Shown one piece after another: positions 12,601 through 24,600 of a DNA stretch of 64,000 bases (its first letter is position 1; each line of letters opens with the position of its first letter). The stretch is taken from positions 186,001 through 250,000 of the forward strand of contig CANNZV010000262.1 of NCBI GenBank assembly GCA_947561585.1, in the 5' to 3' direction. A program made the translations under genes and the position numbers. A model generated the notes under the pieces. It was not told the origin of the DNA. It ran no database searches and worked only from the letters and a program-made list of their open reading frames with translations. This DNA comes from Caprella mutica. Taxonomy: Eukaryota > Arthropoda > Malacostraca > Amphipoda > Caprellidae.

Positions 12601-15600
12601 CTACAAATCCGATTTTTATTTTTTTTATTTGGAGATCTGAAAACAAATAGCTATATTTTACGTTTACGGTAAAATAACGAAAATCTTCAGAAAAAATTTC
12701 ATAATGTGTCAAATTGCGTTTCAGTTTCAAATTATGAAGTACACTAACATATATCTAGTCTGCACTGTCCTCATCAATGATAATATATCGGATAGTAATT
12801 ATTTGATCAATGTGTCCACTGCAAAATGACGTCTGCTATCTACACTATCATAATAATTATCTGTATAACACATCTCCTACAGATCACACAGGACCAAAGT
12901 AACAAAGAATTGGAGGACATCATACGGACTGTGACCAGAGAGAGACTGCAGCTAGAACGACAAGTGGCAGCAGTGACTGAAGTGAGTGTTGCAGTGACTG
13001 AAGTGAGTGTTACAGTGACTGAAGTGAGTGTTGCAGTGACTGAAGTGAGTGTTGCAGTGACTGAAGTGAGTGTTGCAGTGACTGAAGTGAGTGTTGCAGT
13101 GACTGAAGTGAGTGTTGCAGTGATCAGAAAATCAATTCAATGATATTGTATTCGTTCTAACTAAGTAACATTAAATTACAGTGCAGTAAAATATTTCAAT
13201 TACATGCATAAAGTCAGGAAATTTAGTAGCCTCATTTAGTGTTTGTCATATCTTTCATATTCAGTGCATTGTGTCATATTTAGCTACTATATCGGGTCAT
13301 ATTTACTGCATTGTGTCATTTTCTTTACATTTTATGTGCATTGTGTCATTTTCCCTGCATTGTTTCATTTTCTCTTCATGCATTGTGTCATATTCTCGAC
13401 ATTGTGTCATTTTTCTGAATTGTGTCATTTTCTTTACATTGTGAATTTGTGTCACAATGACACAACCCTAAATTTGGTCATATTCTCTGATCTGTGTCAT
13501 TTTCTCTGCATTGTATCATTCTTTTGCGTTGTCATTTTCTCCGTCAGCCTCGCTGTCAGTTCGCCGCTATGTTTATTTACCAGGAGTTATTTTCGAAACC
13601 GTCAACTGATAAACCCTGGAATTATGACCAACACAAAACACAAAAAACAACTGCTAACTTTGTGCCACCGAAAATAATTGGTGATTCGACGGAATGAAAT
13701 TTCGTTATTTTACTTTTTGTAAGTGTTTTTATAAAAAATCATTTCATTTAAATGGTTCACACATAGAAAAGAGTGACTGCATGATTTTAATTTCATAATT
13801 CACAATCTTTTAATTTCTTATTATTTTGAAATCTTACAAATGAATCATGTACCCAGACCAATTTTAAAATATCTCCAAACATTACAATTACTAAAGTTTC
13901 TCTTTGGAAAAGTGAAATCAATTTTGTTTCTTTCAGTTAGTGCAAGTTCTGAATTATCGGTCAGTTCCACCTCTTCGGTCATATAAGAAAAAAACGATAT
14001 ACCTAATAATTATTATTTTACTCAACCAATCCTAGTGAAATAATCATTATAATATAGTTTTTTTTACATGTCCGAGGATGTAGAACTAACCGATAATTCG
14101 GAACTTACCCTAGGTCAATTTATTTATAGTTATTGACAGAAACTTGCCCAAAACTTTAGGAAATGCAAAGTTCTTTTTAATCAATTTCTATTTTTAGGTT
14201 TAGGATTTTTCTTGGTGAATGGAAATTGGATGCGCTAAAATAATTTGAATACCAGATTGGTTAATAATACAGACATTTTCAGAAAGCTTATGGTCCGTAC
14301 ACACGTAGGGTTTTTAAAGTCTTTGCACCAGACTTTTTGCTAAGCTCCTCCTACTTTTTCCACGAGATTTTTGAATCGTATAGGAAAAAAAGATACATTT
14401 ATTGCTTATTTTAGTTGGTATCCATGATACCTGCAGGTATCATGGAAAGGAGTCATCATCACTGTGACTCTTTTCTCTGATAGTACATCATCACTGTGAC
14501 TCTTTTCTCTGATAGTACATCATCAAAGTGACTCTTTTCTCTGATAGTACATAATCACAGTGACTCTTTTCTCTGATAGTACATCATCACAGTGACTCTT
14601 TTCTCTGATAGTACATCATCACAGTTACTCTTTTCTCTGATAGTACATCATCACAGTGACTCTTTTCTCTGATAGTACATCATCACAGTGACTCTTTTCT
14701 CTGATAGTACATCATCACAGTGACTCTTTTCTCTGATAGTACATCATCACAGTGACTCTTTTCTCTGATAGTACATCATCACAGTGACTCTTTTCTCTTG
14801 TAGTACATCATCACAGTGACTCTTTTCTCTGATAGTACATCATCACAGTGACTCTTTTCTCATGTAGTACATCATCACAGTGACTCTTTTCTCTGATAGT
14901 ACATCATCACAGTGACTCTTTTTTCTGATAGTACATCATCACAGTGACTCTTTTCTCTGATAGTACATCATCACAGTGACTCTTTTCTCTGATAGTACAT
15001 CATCACAGTGACTCTTTTCTCTGATAGTACATCATCACAGTGACTCTTTTCTCTGATAGCACATCATCACAGTGACTCTTTTCTCTGATAGTACATAGTC
15101 ACAGTGACTCTTTTCTCTGATAGTACATAGTCACAGTGACTCTTTTCTCTGATAGCACATCATCACAGTGACTCTTTTCTCTGATAGTACATAGTCACAG
15201 TGACTCTTTTCTCTGATAGTACATAGTCACAGTGACTCTTTTCTCTGATAGTACATCATCACAGTGACTCTTTTCTCTGATAGTACATCATCACAGTGAC
15301 TCTTTTCTCTGATAGTACATCATCACAGTGACTCTTTTCTCTGATAGTACATCATCACAGTGACTCTTTTCTCTGATAGTACATCATCACAGTGACTCTT
15401 TTCTCTGGTAGTACATCATCACAGTGACTCTTTTCTCTGATAGTACATCATCACAGTGACTCTTTTCTCTGATAGTACATCATCACAGTGACTCTTTTCT
15501 CTGATAGTACATCATCACAGTGACTCTTTTCTCTGATAGTACATCATCACAGTGACTCTTTTTTCTGATAGTACATCGCATCACAGTGACTCTTTTCTCT

Positions 15601-18600
15601 GATAGTACATCATCACAGTGACTCTTCTCTCTGATAGTACATCATCACAGTGACTCTTTTCTCTGATAGTACATCATCACAGTGACTCGTTTCTCTGATA
15701 GTACATCATCACAGTGACTCTTTTCTCTGAGAGTACATCATCACAGTGACTCTTTTCTCTGGTAGTACATCATCACAGTGACTCTTTTCTCTGATAGTAC
15801 ATCATCACAGTGACTCTTTTCTCTGATAGTACATCATCACAGTGACTCTTTTCTCTGATAGTACATCATCACAGTGACTCTTTTTTCTGGTAGTACATCG
15901 CATCACAGTGACTCTTTTCTCTGATAGTACATCATCACAGTGACTCTTTTCTCTGATAGTACATCATCACAGTGACTCTTTTCTCTGATAGTACATCATC
16001 ACAGTGACTCTTTTCTTTGATAGTACATCATCACGGTGACTCTTTTCTCTGATAGTACATCATCACAGTGACTCTTTTTTCTGATAGTACATCGCATCAC
16101 AGTGACTCTTTTCTCTGATAGTACATCATCACAGTGACTCTTTTCTCTGATAGTACATCATCACAGTGACTCTTTTCTCTGACAGTACATCATCACGGTG
16201 ACTCTTTTCTATGAAATTTTTAATTCATATTGCAACGTTCTTCTGCACAAATTTTAGTCGTATTCTATTGTTTCTAAATGTGAAATACTTTTTTATTTGT
16301 ATAGTAGTCTATCTATGTTGATTGTATTATTATCTACTCAATTTCTTTCAAAATATTACCATCCCCGAAAATTATTTAGAGTGAGTTCCGAATTATCGAC
16401 CAGTTCTACATCTTCGCTCATATAAGAAAAAACGATATACTAATAATTATTCCACTAGGATTGGTTGAGTTGAATTAACTCAACCAATCCTTGTAAAATA
16501 ATTATTATTATATGTTTTTTCTTAGATGACCGAAGATGTAGAACTGGTCGATAATTCGGAACTTACCCTATAGTAGTTTATTACATGTGATCTATTTTAA
16601 TATACTATAGTTACATTCAAATGATATTCTACCGTAAAATAATTCATTCCATTATTTCTATTGTAGCAACTTCATCAGTTATATATTCATATAATTTATG
16701 CCTTTTCCATCAACCATCTCTTATTCTATTATTTTAATTATAATCAAGAAAATTAACGGGTCCATAATTGCAAACATTTATCTATTCAACTGCCAATGTT
16801 ATTAATATAGCAATTTAGCAGATAACTAATATTTTAATCGAGTGTATTTAATATGATAAGATGCCTTTGATTAGACATCTAATCATTATTAACCTAATAT
16901 TCACTTATTGATATACTATTTGAATGTTCACCGCGAATATAATCGGTTCTATTGATAAGTATGTTGATCGATTGAAATCAAACTGTTTTGCGCGGCAGCG
17001 GCTCACGCATGCGCATTGCGACTCCTTCTTATTGATCAAAACCGAGTGAGCTTCTTATGTCTCCTGCCATTGGACGACACGATGTGAACCCCCGTCCTAT
17101 TGGAATATAATACATCTTATACATTGAAATATCTATTTCTCTAAAACTACAGTTACATGCTGAGTGTCAAATTGAAACACCGACACTCTGATGATTCAAT
17201 TGACTAGGGCGGTCAATGACAGTGTTAATGGGAATATAGATCGTACCGTGATGGCACTGAGTAGACTTTCGGTTTGAAAATATCTTCTGCTACAGAAATA
17301 GTAGTGCTATCGCCTTTGCAGGGACTGGTACGCGCTGTCACTTCGTGTAGGTTGTTGCAATCGAAAAAGTCTACCGAGGTGATGGATTAGTGAGTAGAGT
17401 ACTGCAGTGATGTGCACTTTTGATGGGTAGATGGCCGTAAGAGCTCAGTGACCCGTGGATTTAGCTTCTTCGATCAGTTCCGTGGTTGGTGTTTGATCTT
17501 TCCTATTGTGGTCTTTGAAGCTTTATTTAGACGAGAAGTAATTGCTAATGTTAGAACTATTCCACAAAGTTGTGACTTCAAAACCTCCGAACTTTCCATA
17601 TCTATATTGCCTGCTAACCACTAATTTCTCAACAGTTTACCTAGCTCCATTGGTTTAGAATGATTTTTGAAAGTATTGGATAGTGTCTTGTACCACTCTT
17701 TGAACATTAGAATGAATTGTTATGCATTTTGCTTGCTGAAGGCATTCTCCTTGGATGCTCAATAACTTTTTTCGTGTGCCCCATTCTTTCGAATTGTCTT
17801 TTTGCATGAGATCAAATCTGAAATAATTTTAGAAATTAAATCCCGTTTGATATTAAACTTAGTACTTAGATTAAAGTAATGGAATTGTAATGTTATTACA
17901 TGTATTAATTTGATAGTACTATGATATTTTTGATAGTATTTTGAATAGTATTCTCTATTTGTACAGTATTCTGACAAATATCATAGGAACCCAATGCCGA
18001 ATAATTCTTTTAAAGGGAATACCTACTTTTATTGCAGTAAATACTTGTATTGTAACTATTGAATACTTTGAATTTGTATACTTAACTTTATCATCAAAAT
18101 TCAAATCATATACATTATTAAATAAATAACCCCTATATCTATATTAAAATTTCATCATTAAATATTATGTCTTTGTCAACGTTTATAATTGTTTGATGAA
18201 GATAAACTACAGACTTAATCAGTTCTACTACCGCTCTTTGATTGTTGTTGTTCCGTCTTTTCTCTTGAGCGGTTTGATTATTTATAGTTTTTTGGACATG
18301 GCTTCACTATACCTTGAGTCCTAGTAAAGATCTCTTGACTAATTTTATCCAAGTTGATGAAACAAAATGTGAATGATTTTGCTGTTTACACTAGCACGGG
18401 AGGTGACGCTTGTTATTTTAGTGCCATTCTGAACACCCGTATACCCGGTGTGTTAGCCGGGGAATGTCACTTGTTTTTCTTTTATTCCAGTTAATTTTGA
18501 CTAAATATTCTGGAATGATTTGATATGCTATTACAGTCCTGACCATGAAGTAGAGTTTAGATATTTCCATCTCTGTAGGGGAGTCCCTATATTTCTGAAA

Positions 18601-21600
18601 TTGTTTTTCAGTGTAGTGTTTTAATTCTCTTTTTAGTATAGATGCAAGGGTTTAGACCGCTGCAAGTAAATGAGCCCAGTGTAAGTTTCTATAGATTTAT
18701 ATGTGATTTAAATTCCTTCCCCTTTATAATCCTCAAAGCATTGCAAGAATGTTCTCCCATTATTCCCATGTGATATTTAAACATATCACCCCTTCTTCAC
18801 AACTTTTCCCCAATATTGTGTTAATATAATCAAACTAAATCTTAAAGTTGATTAGACCTCCCTAAATGTCCTTACAATATTCCCTCAATATTCTTACAAT
18901 ATTTCTTCAATGTCCTTACGACATTCCCTCAATATTCTTACAATATTCCCTCAATGTTCTTACAATATTCTTACAATGTTCCCTCAATGTCCTTACAATA
19001 TTCCCTCAATGCCCTTACAATATTCCATCAATTTCCTTACAATATTCTCTCAATATCCTTACAACATTCCCTAAATGTCCTCACAATATTCCCTCAATGT
19101 CCTTAAAATATTCCCTCAATGTCCTTACAATATTCCCTCAATGCCCTTACAATATTCCCATAATGTCCTTACAATATCCCCTCAATATCCTTACAACATT
19201 CCCTAAATGTCCTCATAATATTCCCCCAATGTCCTTAAAATATTCCCTCAATATCCTTACAATATTCCCTAAACGTCCTCACAATATTCCCTCAATGTCC
19301 CTACAATATTCCCCCAATATTTTTACAATATTCCCCCAATATTTTTACAATATTCCCCCAATATTTTTACAATATTCACTCAATGTCCTTACAATATTCA
19401 CTCAATGTCCTTACAATATTCCCTCAATCTCCTTACAATATTACCCTCAATGTCCTTACTATATTCCCACAATGTCCTTTCAATATTCCCTCAATGTCCT
19501 TACAATATTCCCTCGAATATTCTTACAATATTCCCCCATTGTCCTTACAATATTCTTTCAATATTCCCCCAATGTCCTTACAATATTCCCTCAATGTCCA
19601 TACAATATTTCCTCAATGTCCTTACAATATTCCCTCAATGTCATTTCAATATTCCTTCAATGTTCTTACAATATTCCTTCAATGTCCTTACAATATTCCC
19701 TCAATGTCCTTACAATATTCATTCAATGTTCTTACAATATTCCCTCAATGTCCTTACAATATTCCCTCAATGTCCTTCAATATTCCCTCAATGTCCTTAC
19801 AATATTCATTCAATGTTCTTACAATATTCACTCAATGCCCTTACAATATTCCCCCAATGCCCTTACAATATTCCCTCAATGTCCTTATAATATTCCCTCA
19901 ATGTTCTTTCAATATTCCCTCAATGTCCTTACAATATTCACTCAATGTCCTTACAATATTCCCTCAATGTCCTTACAATATTCACTCAATGTCCTTACAA
20001 TATTCACTCAATGCCCTTACAATAATCCCTCAATGTCCTTTCAATATTCCCTCAATGTCCTTACAATATTCCCTCAATGTCCTTACAATATTCCCTCAAT
20101 GTCCCTACAATATTCCCTCAATGTCCTTACAATATTCCCTCAATGTCCTTACAATATTCCCTCAATGTCCTTACAATATTCCCTCAATGTCCTTACAAAA
20201 ATCCCTCGATATTATTTCAATATTTATTGAATGTTTATCCTCAAATTTTCTACCCAATTAAAATCAGCATCATTTTCTTATTAGAAGTAGAGTAGAATAA
20301 GTTTCAGTTCCAATATACCCTTAAATATACTCAGTACTAAGTATATATCGTTGCTATACTAATTACTAAATTAAGTTCGTGTATTTCTCATATTTCACTT
20401 GAAACTCGGTACTTTTGTTCGTGACTTCACTTTCCAATTTGCCTTCTTTGTTCTAAGCGTCGATTGATTATTTTTTTCTAATTTCTTTCTATAAAGTTTG
20501 TTGTCTATTTTATTGGTAAAATTCCTTATCTTAGAAACTGTAAAGCCTATAATATTCATTATAATTGAACGAAAAAATGTTTACAAAAGCTAAAGTAAAG
20601 CTATATAGGTTTAGTTTTTCTAATCATTATCAATAAAATCTAAATATAGAACAAGAAGGTTTTAAAATGGAAAATTAGTCGGATACTGAAGCACAACCCT
20701 GTACCGTTAGTATGTTTAACCAGCACCCACTCCAGTGGACGTGGTATGACGTCACTAGGTTCTATTTTCTCTAGTCACGTGATCAAAGCGTCTCCATTGG
20801 GACTGTTTTATCTCCCGTCTAGACGGCACAATGCAGTGCTGGGTCTTTAATTGCAGTCAGAATGAAGTCACAAGGGAGATGTGCAATCATTTTAACGCCT
20901 TTCAAACTTTCAATGATAGCTAACAAAGATACTTAATCTGCATTGTGATATGCAGATATTTTATTTTGGCAAGATTGTTTTTTTTTGAATGAGAACTAAA
21001 CGAAAATATTTATTTGGCATTGTAATCAATAAGAGGAACATTTATATAAATTCAAAAGAAAATGTAAGCTTCATCATGGGTTGGGTTTATTAAAATGGTA
21101 TTTAACTGTCCTATTTTTCAATATCAATAATGGTTGGTCTGGTGATTTTGTCTAGTGTAGCCTCAAAGGCGGCTATTTTCTATATGGTTTTCCATGTGAC
21201 GCGTAACGTTCAATGAGTCAGTGGGGGCTTGCGTGAGGTTCAAAGCTAATGATTATACTGTATAGTTACGAACAAGTAGCGGGGGAGGGGGGGGGGGTAA
21301 TAACCAATAACTTTTCGGTTGAATAAATAGGTATATTGGTACCATATGTACTTTTCCTCTGTATTAATGTTTTCATCTCGATTGACTGTTTCATTTTGAA
21401 TTAACCTGTACTATCGAATTGTTGAGATAAATTTGTGTTAAAATAGATAATGTCCATAAGATTCGTAGCATTGATAGACTGTTTGAATTGGTATAACTTT
21501 TATAATACTTTTTTTTTTTAAATTGGAAAAAGTATAACTTTTCAGTTAAAATGTTACTTGAGTTAAGATGTTACATAAAAGAGCTGAAATTTCCGATAAT

Positions 21601-24600
21601 TATTAAGTGTCTCAAGTTTCCTGCGTCGATTATGTTTAAAAAATTTTGTTAGCAAAATTTAAAATGTTTGACGTAACTTTCAGCCCTTTTTGTGTATCTA
21701 AAAGGGCATGCTATGAATTTTTAAGTTTATGTATAAGATTGCCGTTGTATTAAATCTTCAGGAATGAAAAGATTACCTAACATGGTTTCTAAATTTATTT
21801 TTGTGAAATGTTTTCAAGTTATAAAAAATATTTAATACTTCAAGAAGTAAATTTATATAACTCCTACTCTTAAAAACTGATACCTAATTCAATCAATCAA
21901 GATCAGAAAAAACGCGATTCATTCGATTTATATACGAGATGAGAGAATTTTCTAAAACATTAAATATTCTTAAATAAACTTTATAAATTATGAAAAGGAC
22001 CATAGATTTCGTTTAATTGCAACCTGCTTCTTAAGATTTTATACAAGTTACCGATGATTGATAAAGTTAAGTATCAATTGTTGTTCATCGTAAACTATCT
22101 CCATTTTAGGGGTAGAAGTTCCATCAGAATAAATATATTAGCCATATTTGTCACCGGAAAGTCTAAATTGTTTCATATGGGAATGAATATGCAGTCCGAA
22201 ACGAACTATGAAACTTACTCTAGTTTTGAGTAAATTAATTTCATTTGCAAATAGTTAGTTATATTCCAGATCACAATTCCTAAATATAAATTTTTTCTTT
22301 TGTACTCATAGCAGCGATATATTTTTTTAAGGGCCAATTGCGAGTGGAAGGAGGTAATACGTCATCATCCCGCACTGTGGAAACAGCCCACAGAAGAGAG
22401 AGTGACCTGCACAGTGATTTGACACCTGACAACTCTGACCAAGGTAAACTTTAAGATTAAACAAACTTGATCAATTCATTCCTCACTTTCCCCCGATACT
22501 GCTATAACACATATCCGATATTCCGATAACATCCTCCAGTTATACGAACAATACTCTCCCGATATTCCTATTACAACCAACATCACCCTCCCGATATTCA
22601 TATTACAACCAACATCACCCTCTCGATATTCATATTACAACCAACATCACCCTCCCGATATTCATATTACAACCTAAACCCCCTCCCGATATTCTTTCAA
22701 TATTTTCCCGATATTCCTATAACACCATCCCGATATTCTTACAATAATCCTCAGACATTTATACGTCAAGACATTGTATTCCTACAAAATTTCCCCATTT
22801 TTTAAAACACTCCCCCGATATTTCACATTTTGCTTCTATTCTTGCAATATTCCCAGAATATTTTAAAATTACTTTTTTGATTTTCTTACAATGTTCCTTT
22901 GATATTCTTAAAATATTCCCCTGATCCTCTTTAAATATTCATCCGATATTCCTTCGATACTCCTGAAGCAATACCCCGCCTTTCTAACAATTCTACCCCG
23001 ATATCCCTCGAACACTCTTTTATAAATGGCCCCTAAGTTCAAAAGATGGGTCCAAAAAGACACTAGTGTAGACCTATATTGTAGATTCGCTTACACAATT
23101 TAATCCATCAAGGATTGCTATTCTGAAGTTAATTACGGAGAACTGACTTTCCATTTCCCTAAGCAGGAGAACTCAAATATCAGCTTCAGGAGTTAGATTT
23201 GCTGACTCGGCAACATAGCACCTTGCAAAAACACGTCAGGGAGAAAGACTTGGAGTGCGTCAGTCTTAAGGATAAACTGAAACTAAAGAACGAGATCTGC
23301 CAAGACCTGGTTAGTTAAACTCTGAAACTTTACCATTCGAAATTTAGTATTGATACCAAACTTTTTGTAAGCCAATAAATAAGAGCTTCATTATGATTAC
23401 TAGATTCTAAAAAAAGATTATTGGATAGAGAAATTTAATTTCTTTCAAATATATTAGAAGATACTAATTGAGGTTGATGTCATTGCATGATGATTTTATG
23501 CAGTTATAAATTATATTACAATTCTCTTTATTAACTTCTTCAACAGCCTGACTTTTTTCCGGAATTGTACCAGGTAACAAAGTTTTTGATGTGGTGTCGT
23601 TAGATTTTTGATTGATGCTTCGTTTGAAATCACAATTATTTGAATTGTTCACTAAAATTGATGCATTTATAACCGCTTTCAGTAAACTGTAAAGAAGCCA
23701 ATAAATATTTGAAGTGTCTACTCACATTTTACGAAATTATTTCGAAATAGTATTAGGTCAGACGGGCCAAATTGAGTGCTAAGATGAAACCTAACAAGCA
23801 ATATTGGAGCCATAGAGTGCTGCCTGTCTCCCTATTTTCTGTGGTTTACTTTATTTTCTTGTGATGACAGTTATTGGGTGATTTGTAGATAATTGAATAT
23901 CATGACCTCTTGTCCTTAGTCTTCAATTGCTTTCGTTATGTTTCCATACTGGAGTTTACCAATTTTGTTAAATTTAAAATCAGGTAATTATTATATATGA
24001 ATAGTTCTTTAATTATGTATTTTTAGAACACCTTTGAACTTTTTTGATTGTTTTTAAACATGTTTTGAACATGTTCGAACCTGTTAAAACATGTTTAAAC
24101 TTGTTAGAACATGTTTAAACTTGTTAGAACATGTTTAAACTTGTTAGAACATGTTTAAACTTGTTAGAACATGTTTAAACTTGTTAGAACATGTTTAAAC
24201 TTGTTAAAACATGTTTAAAATTGTTAACACATGTTTAAACTTGTTAGAGCATGTTTAAACTTGTTAGAACATTTTAAACTTGTTAGAACATGTTTAAAAT
24301 TGTTAACACATGTTTAAACTTGTTAGAACATTTTAAAAATAATTTACGAACTCTGTTAATACTTTTCATAAATTATTTAATCTGCACTCATTTTTTTCTT
24401 TTGTTTCACTTTCTTATGCGTGCATTTTACAACATACTTCTTAAGGTACGTTAGGCACGCAGCGATTATTGCGATCATCGCTTAGTGACTATAGCCCAGC
24501 GACTATCGCAGAAAATTAGTTCAATGTTTTTCCTGTGGGATAAACGAGCGATTATCGCTAAGCAGTAGATCAATGCATTCCTATTGCTGGGCGATCATTG

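Larger units (their letters stand above)
12982..22331 (+). other. Long intron, 9.3 kb
   Basis: In order: the donor-duplicating array; a degenerate GTGTCATTTT repeat (13244-13550); MITE A (13940-14112); half a foldback MITE plus the 32-bp array (14290-16213); MITE A (16380-16571); a less AT-rich stretch with promoter-like motifs (16980-17560); the 22-bp array (18860-20217); a THAP-like scrap (20831-20923); and a G-run (21278-21298). Segments 17560-18850 and 21300-22331 show nothing I can name. Confidence 0.7.

Noticed and set aside
13243..13697. 144- and 67-codon ORFs rich in C, H, F and I
   Set aside because: They overlie a degenerate GTGTCATTTT repeat; no homology recognised and no splice context.
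14446..16211. CRISPR-like regular repeat array
   Set aside because: Units are contiguous 32-bp tandem copies without unique spacers, in a eukaryotic intron.
18866..20295. Plus-strand ORFs of 72-454 codons ([18 protein letters not shown] repeats)
   Set aside because: Translation of a stop-free 22-bp intronic array in all frames; no non-repetitive domain.
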